Source: an uncultured Lachnospiraceae bacterium (lineage in GTDB: Bacteria > Bacillota > Clostridia > Lachnospirales > Lachnospiraceae). From it: DNA of 64,000 bases. Each line of letters opens with the position of its first letter. Positions within the stretch are counted from its first letter, which is position 1. Of the stretch, positions 9,058 through 16,183 are shown in pieces. Where the stretch lies: the NCBI GenBank assembly GCA_910587095.1, contig CAJUMJ010000025.1:1-64000 (forward strand), read 5' to 3'. The position numbers were made by a program, and so were the translations under genes. The notes under the pieces are model-generated. The model was not told the DNA's origin, made no database searches, and saw only the letters and a program-made list of their open reading frames with translations.

Positions 9058-10209
9058 ATGGATTTTACTTTAAGCAAAGAACATGAAATGGCGAGAGCTC
9101 TGTTCAAAGAGTTCGCTGAAAAAGAAGTAAAGCCTCTCGCTCAGGAAGTGGATGAGACTGAGGTTTTCCCCAGGGCGACTGTCGAGAAGATGGCGAAATT
9201 AGGCTTCCTCGGTATTCCCGTTCCCAAGGAGTACGGCGGACAGGGCTGTGATCCTCTGACATATGCAATGTGTGTGGAAGAGCTCTCCAAAGTATGCGGA
9301 ACAACCGGCGTTATTGTGTCCGCACATACCTCTCTGTGCTGCGATCCGATCCTGACCTACGGTACGGAGGAGCAGAAGCAGAAATACTTAATTCCCCTCG
9401 CAAAGGGCGAGAAACTGGGCGCATTCGGTCTGACTGAGCCCGGCGCAGGAACGGACGCTCAGGGGCAGCAGACCAAGGCTGTACTTGACGGCGAGGAGTG
9501 GGTGCTCAACGGTTCCAAGTGCTTTATCACCAACGGTAAAGAAGCTGACGTTTATGTCATTTTCGCAATTACAGGTACGGTTGAGAAGCGTGGCCGCAAG
9601 CAGAAAGAGATCTCCGCATTTATCGTGGAGAAGGGAACACCCGGCTTTACTTTCGGTACGAAGGAGAAGAAGATGGGTATCCGCGGTTCTTCCACCTACG
9701 AGCTGATCTTTACGGACTGCCGTATTCCGAAGGAAAATCTTTTAGGACAGCAGGGTAAGGGCTTCAATATCGCAATGCACACGCTGGACGGCGGACGTAT
9801 CGGTATCGCTTCCCAGGCTCTTGGTCTGGCGGAGGGCGCTCTCGATAACACCATCGCTTACGTGAAAGAGAGAAAGCAGTTTGGCAGAGCGATCGGCGCA
9901 TTCCAGAATACACAGTTCCAGCTTGCGGATATGGCTACCAAGGTAGAGGCGGCGCAGCTTCTTGTTTACAAGGCTGCTATGGCAAAAGCTACTCAGAAAG
10001 TATATTCCGTGGAGGCTGCGAAGGCGAAACTGTATGCGGCGGAGGTTGCTATGGAAGTGACCACCAAGGCGGTTCAGCTTCACGGTGGTTACGGCTACAT
10101 CAGAGAGTACGACGTTGAGCGCATGATGCGTGACGCAAAGATCACGGAGATCTATGAGGGCACAAGCGAAGTGCAGAGAATGGTCATCTCCGGGGCTCTG
10201 CTTAAGTAA
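9058..10209 (+). CDS. bcd: Butyryl-CoA dehydrogenase
   Basis: FAD enzyme that reduces crotonyl-CoA to butyryl-CoA; with EtfAB it forms the electron-bifurcating complex that also reduces ferredoxin (established for clostridial Bcd/Etf). 383 residues with the three acyl-CoA dehydrogenase domains: N-terminal helices, central beta domain with GAFGLTEPGAGTDA, and C-terminal helices. Catalytic Glu367 sits in IYEGTSEVQRM, the short-chain position. The ATG has TGGAGGA before it. The TAA stop is also the first three bases of a perfect 10-bp inverted repeat that frames the next spacer. Confidence 0.97.
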   Translation: MDFTLSKEHEMARALFKEFAEKEVKPLAQEVDETEVFPRATVEKMAKLGFLGIPVPKEYGGQGCDPLTYAMCVEELSKVCGTTGVIVSAHTSLCCDPILTYGTEEQKQKYLIPLAKGEKLGAFGLTEPGAGTDAQGQQTKAVLDGEEWVLNGSKCFITNGKEADVYVIFAITGTVEKRGRKQKEISAFIVEKGTPGFTFGTKEKKMGIRGSSTYELIFTDCRIPKENLLGQQGKGFNIAMHTLDGGRIGIASQALGLAEGALDNTIAYVKERKQFGRAIGAFQNTQFQLADMATKVEAAQLLVYKAAMAKATQKVYSVEAAKAKLYAAEVAMEVTTKAVQLHGGYGYIREYDVERMMRDAKITEIYEGTSEVQRMVISGALLK

Positions 10210-10337
10210 GACGGCATGTCGTTTGCATGATGCAGATGCCCTGCTTGCAGAAGCAGATGCAGCGGGCAAATGACAGGGAGCGGTGCAGCGCAGCACCGCG
10301 AACGAGAAAATACGAAGTATTTTCGAGTGCCGTCTTA
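10207..10337. repeat. Nested inverted-repeat element between bcd and etfB, starting at the bcd stop codon
   Basis: TAAGACGGCA (10207-10216) and TGCCGTCTTA (10328-10337) are a perfect 10-bp inverted repeat; its first three bases are the bcd stop. Inside: GTC-g-TTTGC with GCAAA-t-GAC, then separate hairpins GCGGTGC/GCACCGC and AAAATAC-gaa-GTATTTT. TAAGACGG occurs once more just outside the right arm (10341-10348). Total 131 bp, non-coding. Confidence 0.78.
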
Positions 10338-10381
10338 TAGTAAGACGGTACACATAAAAATTATAGAAGGAGAAAAATACA

Positions 10382-11164
10382 ATGAAAATTGTGGTTTGTG
10401 TAAAACAGGTTCCTGATACCGCAGGCGGCGTTAAGTTTAATCCGGACGGAACTCTTGACAGAGGCGCTATGCTTACAATCATGAACCCTGATGATAAAGC
10501 AGGTCTGGAAGCGGCACTCAGATTAAAGGATCAGCACGGTGCAGAGGTGACGGTTGTGACGATGGGCCTTCCCAAGGCGGAGGAGGTTCTGCGCGAGGCT
10601 ATGGCTATGGGCGCGGACAAAGGCGTTCTCGTGACAGACAGAGTACTCGGCGGTGCTGATACATGGGCAACATCCACCACGCTTGCGGGCGCGATCAGAA
10701 ATCTGGAGTACGATCTGATCATCACCGGCCGTCAGGCGATCGACGGCGATACCGCTCAGGTAGGCCCGCAGATTTCCGAGCATCTTGACATTCCTGTTAT
10801 CTCTTATGCGCAGGATATCAAGATTGAAGGCGACAGCGTAGTTGTTGAGCGTCAGTATGAGGACAGATATCATGTGGTTAAGGCAAAAATGCCTTGCCTG
10901 ATCACCGCTCTTTCCGAGCTGAATGAGCCTCGTTATATGACACCCGGCGGCATCTTCGACGCTTATAAGAAGGAGATTACCGTTTGGGGCAGAGCGGATC
11001 TTAAGGATGTTGACGATGCGAACTTAGGTCTTAAGGGTTCCCCGACCAAGATCGCGAAGGCTTCCGATAAGGTGAGAAAGGGAGCAGGCGAGAAGGTTGC
11101 CCTTGATCCCGACGAGTCCGTAAGCTATATCGTTGACAAACTGAAAGTTAAACACGTGATTTAA
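10382..11164 (+). CDS. etfB: Electron transfer flavoprotein, beta subunit
   Basis: Beta subunit of the Bcd-linked ETF; it holds one FAD (or AMP in non-bifurcating forms) and NADH-linked electron entry. 260 residues. The start MKIVVCVKQVPDTA and the ITGRQAIDGDTAQVGPQ signature (about 117-132) are diagnostic, and the RGAMLTIMNPDD segment is typical. AGAAGGAG precedes the ATG. Ends VKHVI with a TAA that falls in the sequence TAACGGTTTGGCC, resembling the end of the family 1 repeat. Partner of etfA 269 bp downstream and of bcd upstream. Confidence 0.97.
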   Translation: MKIVVCVKQVPDTAGGVKFNPDGTLDRGAMLTIMNPDDKAGLEAALRLKDQHGAEVTVVTMGLPKAEEVLREAMAMGADKGVLVTDRVLGGADTWATSTTLAGAIRNLEYDLIITGRQAIDGDTAQVGPQISEHLDIPVISYAQDIKIEGDSVVVERQYEDRYHVVKAKMPCLITALSELNEPRYMTPGGIFDAYKKEITVWGRADLKDVDDANLGLKGSPTKIAKASDKVRKGAGEKVALDPDESVSYIVDKLKVKHVI

Positions 11165-11386
11165 CGGTTTGGCCAGAACGAATTTTACAGGCAAACCATA
11201 TCCACATTGACTGCGCTTTGCTCAATCAGGAGGACTGCTTCGCAGTCCCGGTAAAGTGCGAGGTGGGTGGAGGTCTGAGGGAATGCCCGTTCAATAAGCC
11301 GATTGAGCAGGTTCGATCACGGGAACTGCTTCGCGGTTTTGGTGTGAGTGCCAAAGGCACGGCTTTGCGCATGGGCGTGGCTGAAC
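11162..11386. repeat. Structured spacer between etfB and etfA, diverged family 1 element
   Basis: The left end TAACGGTTTGGCC (11162-11174) differs from the family 1 arm TAACAGTTCAGCC by three transitions, and GTTTGGCC can pair with GGCTGAAC (11379-11386) using two wobble pairs. Inside are many short hairpins: GACTGC-ttc-GCAGTC, AACTGC-ttc-GCGGTT, GTGCC-aaa-GGCAC, CCCG/CGGG. The etfB stop is part of the left end. Assignment to family 1 is by arm similarity only. Confidence 0.5.
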
Positions 11387-11433
11387 GAAACTTATAGAAT
11401 ACGCGTAAACGAGTGCGCAGAAAGAGGTATAAA

Positions 11434-12483
11434 ATGAATTTAGAAGAATACAAGGGTGTATATGTCTTTGCGCAGCAGGTAGACAATGAGATCAGCGGCA
11501 TCGCTTTTGAGCTGCTCGGCAAAGCAAAAGACCTCGCGAAAGATTTAAATACAGATGTTACAGCGGTTCTGCTCGGCTCCGGGGTAAAGGAACTGGCAGA
11601 CCAGCTCGCTGAGTACGGCGCGGACAAGGTGATCGTTGTGGACGATCCCGAATTGAAAGATTACAGAACGGAGCCTTACGCACATGCGCTGTCTTCCGTG
11701 ATCAACAAGTATAAACCCGAGATCATGCTGGTAGGCGCTACGGCTATCGGAAGAGACTTAGGCCCGAGAGTATCCGCGAGAGTGGCAACCGGTCTGACGG
11801 CTGACTGTACCGTTCTCGAGATCGGTGATTTCCCGTTGCAGGCAGTTCCCGGCCAGGAACAGCTTCACAACCAGCTTCTCATGACCCGTCCCGCGTTCGG
11901 CGGCAACACCATCGCTACCATCGCATGTCCTTACAACCGTCCTCAGATGGCTACGGTTCGTGCGGGCGTTATGCAGAAGATCGATCCCATCAAGGGCGCG
12001 AAGGCAAATGTGGAAGAGTTCAATCCCGGCTTTACTCCCGACAATAAGTATGTGGAGATTCTTGACATCGTGAAGTCCGTGGCTGAGACTGTTGATATTA
12101 TGGACGCTAAGATTCTCGTGTCCGGCGGCCGTGGCGTGGGAAGCCCTGAGAACTTCAAGATCCTTGAGGATCTGGCGGAAGTGCTCGGCGGCACTGTAAG
12201 CTGTTCCCGTGCGGTTGTGGATTCCGGCTGGAAGCCGAAGGATCTGCAGGTAGGTCAGACCGGTAAGACCGTCCGCCCGAACGTGTATTTCGCAATTGGT
12301 ATCTCCGGCGCGATCCAGCACGTGGCAGGTATGGAGGAGTCCGACATCATCGTTGCGATCAACAAGGATGCGGATGCACCGATCTTCGATGTGGCTGATT
12401 ACGGTGTGGTAGGTGACTTGAACAAGATCGTTCCGAAGCTGACAGAGGCTTTAAAGGCGGAGATCGCTGCAGCGAAGGCATAA
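11434..12483 (+). CDS. etfA: Electron transfer flavoprotein, alpha subunit
   Basis: Alpha subunit of the ETF that serves Bcd. 349 residues. The N-terminal domain begins [15 protein letters not shown]; the C-terminal FAD domain has [11 protein letters not shown], the SRAVVDSGW stretch, [25 protein letters not shown] and NKDADAPIF, all conserved in bacterial EtfA. No ferredoxin extension is present at the N-terminus, unlike some clostridial EtfA. Start at ATG 11434 because AGAAAGAGG precedes it and the family begins there. Last gene of the operon; a terminator follows at 12520. Confidence 0.97.
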   Translation: MNLEEYKGVYVFAQQVDNEISGIAFELLGKAKDLAKDLNTDVTAVLLGSGVKELADQLAEYGADKVIVVDDPELKDYRTEPYAHALSSVINKYKPEIMLVGATAIGRDLGPRVSARVATGLTADCTVLEIGDFPLQAVPGQEQLHNQLLMTRPAFGGNTIATIACPYNRPQMATVRAGVMQKIDPIKGAKANVEEFNPGFTPDNKYVEILDIVKSVAETVDIMDAKILVSGGRGVGSPENFKILEDLAEVLGGTVSCSRAVVDSGWKPKDLQVGQTGKTVRPNVYFAIGISGAIQHVAGMEESDIIVAINKDADAPIFDVADYGVVGDLNKIVPKLTEALKAEIAAAKA

Positions 12484-12519
12484 ACGGAGCTTTGTTCAAT
12501 AAGAGAATGTGAAATGAAT

Positions 12520-12549
12520 CGGGAATGCACGAAACGGCATTCCCGATTT
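12520..12549 (+). terminator. Terminator of the butyrate operon
   Basis: CGGGAATGC (12520-12528) pairs with GCATTCCCG (12537-12545), then ATTTTAT. Good stem, short T tract, 37 bp after the etfA stop. Confidence 0.8.
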
Positions 12550-12616
12550 TATCTTGTATAAAGCGAAGACAGAAAGAAATAGCCCGGTACGGAAATAAAT
12601 AAAATCAAACTATGTA

Positions 12617-12686
12617 ATTGCGAAACTCCATTTCATCTGTTAAAGTTGTACAAATAGTATAATCAACACAGACGCGCTTTCGCTCC
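12617..12686. repeat. Truncated family 2 element
   Basis: AATTGCGAAAC (12617-12627) and then a 41-bp block (12646-12686) matching 6908-6948 with 3 mismatches. Only the left half is present; the matching right arm is missing, so it cannot fold like the thl-crt copy. It abuts the 3' end of the regulator gene that ends at 12695. Confidence 0.7.
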
Positions 12687-12694
12687 AATCCAAA

Positions 12695-13231
12695 TTAAAC
12701 ATGATTTTCAGTTTTTTTCGTTTTTCTGCTTTTAATGAAATAGCTTATGAACAGTACCAGTCCGACCGCACCTGTAATCATAGAAGGTATCATTAACCGC
12801 ATATAATTTACAGGGGCGCTGGCATATTGCCCTGTTGCGATATATCGGTACAGCATATACTGGGTACTTAGCGTGGTGCTTTGCAGCGCAAACACATAGG
12901 CGAAATTTAATGCGCTGACCATAACAAAGATCAACCCTCCGATGAGTAACAGCGTCATTTTTCTGTTATGAAGATTTATTTTCATCAAATCTTCTAAAGT
13001 TATCTGTTCGTCATTTCTATTTGTCACACCTGTATCCGCATCCGTGAGCAGATCATCCAGTGACACGTGAAAAATCCTGCTTATTTTAACGATACTTTCT
13101 AAATCGGGAGAGGTGCTGTCTGATTCCCACATGGAAATTGTCTGTCTGGACACATTAATTTTTTCTGCCAATTGTTCCTGCGTCATTCCCGACAGTTTTC
13201 TTAACTGGCTGAGTTTATTTCCGATTTTCAT
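12695..13231 (-). CDS. XRE-family HTH regulator with two membrane segments
   Basis: 178 residues. The N-terminal Cro/C1-type helix-turn-helix (about 5-60, LSQLRKLSGMTQEQLAEKIN followed by VSRQTISMWE) is followed by a linker and two hydrophobic segments (about 93-116 and 147-168), with a basic tail. Such membrane-linked XRE regulators are common in Lachnospiraceae, usually beside a transporter or stress gene; none lies adjacent here. Start ATG (complement of 13229-13231) chosen because GAAGGAGG precedes it; a Met six codons upstream has no site. Target unknown. Confidence 0.85.
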   Translation of the reverse strand: MKIGNKLSQLRKLSGMTQEQLAEKINVSRQTISMWESDSTSPDLESIVKISRIFHVSLDDLLTDADTGVTNRNDEQITLEDLMKINLHNRKMTLLLIGGLIFVMVSALNFAYVFALQSTTLSTQYMLYRYIATGQYASAPVNYMRLMIPSMITGAVGLVLFISYFIKSRKTKKTENHV

Positions 13232-13339
13232 TTTTCCTGCCTCCTTCATTCGTTAGTACATTTGATTATAAGTAATTTGGCTGTTTTTTCTATCAACATA
13301 TCTTCACATTTGCGCTAAATATGGTAACATGGGGGAAAA

Positions 13340-13495
13340 GTAACAGTTCAGCCTTCGGCTTCACTGTCACCGTGGTTACGAAGTAACCACAATGCACACA
13401 AAATGCTCCAAAGTAGCATTTTGGCGCTTGCACAACTCCCAAAATCGCATACAGAGCGATTTTACTCGCGGAATAGTGCATGGCTGAACTGTTAC
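13340..13495. repeat. Family 1 nested palindromic element (copy with perfect 14-bp arms)
   Basis: GTAACAGTTCAGCC (13340-13353) and GGCTGAACTGTTAC (13482-13495) are a perfect inverted repeat. Inside: ATGCAC with GTGCAT; hairpins GTGGTTAC-gaa-GTAACCAC, AAAATGCT/AGCATTTT and AAAATCGC/GCGATTTT. The 156 bp can fold into a multi-branched shape. The same arms frame 43562-43724 with different interior sequence. Together with its flanks it fills the 357-bp gap between the regulator gene and the next gene. Confidence 0.85.
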
Positions 13496-13588
13496 AGGGA
13501 AAATTTTGCCATACGTCTTTTCTGTTTTGTTTTCGCTGTGGATATGGTAGTATGGTAATAGAGGGAAAAGAAAAAAGGGGACGAGATT

Positions 13589-15112
13589 ATGGACAGTTTC
13601 GGATTACAGCCGTACGATCAGCGGAAAAATACTTTCGGGCCGCCGGCGCAGCTATACCTGCCGCCGAAAAATAACAAAAAAAAGGTGATTGTCATCAGCT
13701 TGTGCGCGGGGGCGGTGATTCTGGCGGTGATTTTGGGCGGATGGTTTTGGCATATGCAGTCGCCCGCATACAAGGTCGGAAGGGGAATGCTTCGTCTGGC
13801 GCGTGAGGCGAAGGAGCTTCAAAATCCGCTCTTAAAAAAGGTTGGAGCAAATGAATTCGGACGGATGTACGCCACGCAGGGGATTCAGGCCGACACGAAG
13901 ATGAATGTTACCATGGACACATTTTTGGGTGAAATTACTCTTGGAGTGGACACGGATTACGCAAAGGACATGGCGGCAAGGGAAATGTCGTCTTCCACGA
14001 CTTTAAGTCTGAGGAACTATGAGTTTGGGCATGTGGAGCTGTATGGAGACGACGAGAATTTCTGCTTTTCCGTCCCGGAGCTTTTTTTGGAGAACTTGTA
14101 TATCGAGAATGAAAATGTGCCTGGCCAGTACAACAGATCCTTGTGGGCGGAGCTGTTTGGGCCGGCAAAGCAGGAGGAGCTCTCCATAAAGCTGTTTCCG
14201 GATCTTTGGTTTATGGAGGACGAAGAGGGGGCCGGGAACGCTTTTTTGCAGCGCTATGCCGAGCAGATTGCGGAATGCAGACGGCATATGACCATAGAAA
14301 AAGCGGGAAAGGACTTGTATAGAGTCAGCTTTGACGAATTGTACTTCAATGAACTGGTCAGACAGATACTATATGATTACGTGGATTTTACCAGTTTGGG
14401 GCGGGAAGAAGCCATGGGTATCCTCAGTTATTTCAACGTGATTTCCGTCTCGGACGAGATAAGCTTTTTGTTTGAGATTGACGGAAGAAACAGGATCGGG
14501 AGTATCCGTGTGGAAGAACCGCTCCCGCTGTGCCAGGGGAAGATGAGCTTTTACGGGGAAGTATATTTCCTCGGAGAGAATCGCGGCATAGAGCGGATGC
14601 AGGGAAAGATCCATGTGAAAAAGGAGCTGGAGAAACAGACGCAGGAGGCCGAGATCGTCTGGCAGACCGTACAGAGTATGGAGCTTGAGAATTATCGAAT
14701 GGAGGCGGACTTAAAGTGCAACCTCACGGAGGACGGGAAAAAGAGAAATGTGAGAGTGGAAGGCGATCTGCAATGTGACGGGAGAAACAACAGCTTTGAC
14801 TCTGAGCTGACGGTGAAGCTGCCGGATGAGGAGCTGGAGGTCAGGCTGGACGGCGGCCTTTCCCACATCGTGCAGGGGAGCAGCTTTAACTTGGAATTAG
14901 ACGAGTTTTTGCTGAGTGAAAACGAGGAAGAGCTGGTTAAAGTCAAGGGAGATATCCGCCTGTCACCGCTCACAAGGCGGGTGCAGCAGAACGTGAAGCC
15001 GAAGACAGCCTTTTTTGAAATGACAGACCGGGAGTGGAATGCCGTGGGTGAGAGGCTTTACCGGGAGTATGGCTATCTGCTGGATGCGCTTTACGGGTCG
15101 ATGTGGTACTAG
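13589..15112 (+). CDS. Hypothetical single-pass membrane protein, 507 residues
   Basis: Not recognised by name. A short proline-rich cytoplasmic N-terminus (about 1-31) leads into one membrane segment (about 33-52, VIVISLCAGAVILAVILGGW) and a large extracellular domain rich in acidic residues and beta-strand patterns, with repeated phrases such as LEVRLDGGL and MEADLKCNL. There is no lipobox. The fold resembles exported Lachnospiraceae proteins with lipoprotein-carrier-like (LolA/outer-surface) sheets, but that is only an impression. AAGGGGACGAG precedes the ATG. Its neighbours give no functional hint. Confidence 0.82.
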   Translation: MDSFGLQPYDQRKNTFGPPAQLYLPPKNNKKKVIVISLCAGAVILAVILGGWFWHMQSPAYKVGRGMLRLAREAKELQNPLLKKVGANEFGRMYATQGIQADTKMNVTMDTFLGEITLGVDTDYAKDMAAREMSSSTTLSLRNYEFGHVELYGDDENFCFSVPELFLENLYIENENVPGQYNRSLWAELFGPAKQEELSIKLFPDLWFMEDEEGAGNAFLQRYAEQIAECRRHMTIEKAGKDLYRVSFDELYFNELVRQILYDYVDFTSLGREEAMGILSYFNVISVSDEISFLFEIDGRNRIGSIRVEEPLPLCQGKMSFYGEVYFLGENRGIERMQGKIHVKKELEKQTQEAEIVWQTVQSMELENYRMEADLKCNLTEDGKKRNVRVEGDLQCDGRNNSFDSELTVKLPDEELEVRLDGGLSHIVQGSSFNLELDEFLLSENEEELVKVKGDIRLSPLTRRVQQNVKPKTAFFEMTDREWNAVGERLYREYGYLLDALYGSMWY

Positions 15113-15149
15113 TACAGCAAATTATCAAAAATTAATTATTCGCTGTACC
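15112..15149. repeat. Hairpin repeat with GCTGTAC arm (copy 1)
   Basis: GTACAGC (15112-15118) pairs with GCTGTAC (15142-15148) with further A/T pairs inside. The right half, 20 bp at 15130-15149, is identical to 49128-49147, and a related hairpin lies at 33062-33101. It begins at the stop of the 507-residue gene and may act as its terminator, although no T tract follows. Confidence 0.6.
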
Positions 15150-15341
15150 GGCGTACTGTGCCATTCACATTTCACCAAAGGGCTTGCCTGAATTTCCGAC
15201 CGTTCATGCCGGAGGGAATTTCGGGGAGAAGTTCTGAGAGCAGCGGTGTAACCGTGCCTTACGCAGTAGAATGCCTGAAAATGGCATTTTCTGTATGGAT
15301 TTGAGTGACGGCAAAGCTGAGACATTTGCCGGGGAGGGAAA

Positions 15342-15578
15342 ATGGGAGATAATGATAAAGAAATGATTGAGGAAATTATGCGGCATCTTGACGCAGAGTC
15401 CGAACAGGGGGTATACCGGATGAGTATTACCTTTGACGAGGAGAGCGAGGAGGCGAAGAATGTGTCTCATAAATGCTGCAATGCATATGGCAGACCCGCT
15501 TCGGAGACGGTGGGGCTGCTTGATATGTACACGGATATGAACGCGGGGGAGCCGGACGGGTGTGAGCGAAGAGATTGA
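15342..15578 (+). CDS. Small acidic hypothetical protein, 78 residues
   Basis: Not recognised. Strongly acidic N-terminal half (MGDNDKEMIEEIMRHLDAES), a Cys-Cys pair in HKCCNAYGRP, no membrane segment. GGGGAGGG lies 4 bp before the ATG. A perfect 7-bp hairpin, CGGCAAA/TTTGCCG at 15309-15331, ends right at the ribosome binding site and could mask or insulate it. Reads as a real small gene because of the strong site and clean frame, but function is unknown. Confidence 0.68.
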   Translation: MGDNDKEMIEEIMRHLDAESEQGVYRMSITFDEESEEAKNVSHKCCNAYGRPASETVGLLDMYTDMNAGEPDGCERRD

Positions 15579-15872
15579 CTTTATGAGTCAAACTTCTTGT
15601 GATCCAGGACTGGGAAAAGAGAAGAGAGGGGCGGAAGATAAGCCTTAATGGCAGAATAGCGGGGATTGGGCATCCCGACTAGCTGAAAGCTGTCCGTGTG
15701 GAAGCTGGAGAGGTATTTAAAGCGCAGGATCAGGGGAAAAGGAGCGTTCGGATACCGGCGCAACGTATTCATAAATATGGGTTTGCGTTTTGCGAAAAAA
15801 GGTGCTGATAGATGAAGAGCAGGGGAAAAAGGAAGATATCACATAAATTGGAGTTTAATTAGGTATAGAAAC
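15579..15872. other. Gap without recognised content
   Basis: About 290 bp between the 78-residue gene and the next promoter. A 63-codon open frame on the minus strand (15581-15772) has no ribosome binding site and no recognisable sequence. I see no repeat with paired arms here. Confidence 0.5.
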
Positions 15873-15900
15873 TTGCAGTTTTGGGAAAAAAGTGTATAAT
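15873..15900 (+). promoter_or_regulatory. Promoter of the 37-residue membrane protein gene
   Basis: TTGCAG (15873-15878), 16-bp spacer, TATAAT (15895-15900), 48 bp before the small gene at 15948. It may also serve glnS by read-through. Confidence 0.7.
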
Positions 15901-15947
15901 TAACATTGTATGGGTGTTATCATACTTATTACCAGGAGGATTTGGTT

Positions 15948-16061
15948 ATGGCATTGTTATTGGGTGGATTTCTGATAGTGGTTATCATTCCGGTGGTGAT
16001 TTCCGTGGTGTCCGCAGTGGTTTCGGGGATTGCGGCGGCAGTGGAAGACGAGGAAGACTAA
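15948..16061 (+). CDS. 37-residue single-pass membrane microprotein
   Basis: ATG at 15948 preceded by CAGGAGGATTTGGTT, a near-perfect ribosome binding site, and by a consensus promoter. The product is almost entirely one hydrophobic helix (residues 2-32, Val/Ile/Ala/Gly-rich, with one Pro at 15) ending in an acidic tail VEDEED. No signal-peptidase site is obvious, so it would stay in the membrane with the acidic tail at the C-terminus. Role unknown; such small Val/Ile-rich membrane peptides include regulators, transporter subunits and type I toxins, but there is no antisense RNA evidence here. It lies 122 bp upstream of glnS. Confidence 0.65.
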   Translation: MALLLGGFLIVVIIPVVISVVSAVVSGIAAAVEDEED

Positions 16062-16127
16062 TAGCCGGTTTTCTGCAGGAATGAAAGAGCATAACATTTG
16101 ACGACATGAAACACAGATTCAGGGATA

Positions 16128-16162
16128 GGGCAAGATTCCACGGTGTGGGGTTTTGCCCTTTT
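16128..16162 (+). terminator. Hairpin plus T tract just before glnS
   Basis: GGGCAA (16128-16133) pairs with TTGCCC (16153-16158), with an inner CCAC/GTGG stem, followed by TTTT. It ends about 10 bp before the glnS ribosome binding site. It may be the terminator of the microprotein gene or a leader attenuator of glnS; no T-box motif was found. Confidence 0.55.
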
Positions 16163-16183
16163 GAGACAGAGGGAGGAGCGGAC

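Noticed and set aside
11300..11345. GGTTCGATCACGGGAACT, resembling a tRNA T-arm
   Set aside because: No acceptor stem, anticodon arm or D-arm fits around it; it belongs to the hairpin-rich etfB-etfA spacer.
13480..13674. 64-codon frame at the right arm of the family 1 element
   Set aside because: Starts inside the repeat, no ribosome binding site, and overlaps the 507-residue gene.
16062..16183. T-box leader upstream of glnS
   Set aside because: The leader is only about 120 nt and lacks the conserved T-box sequence; a plain hairpin with T tract is all that is visible.
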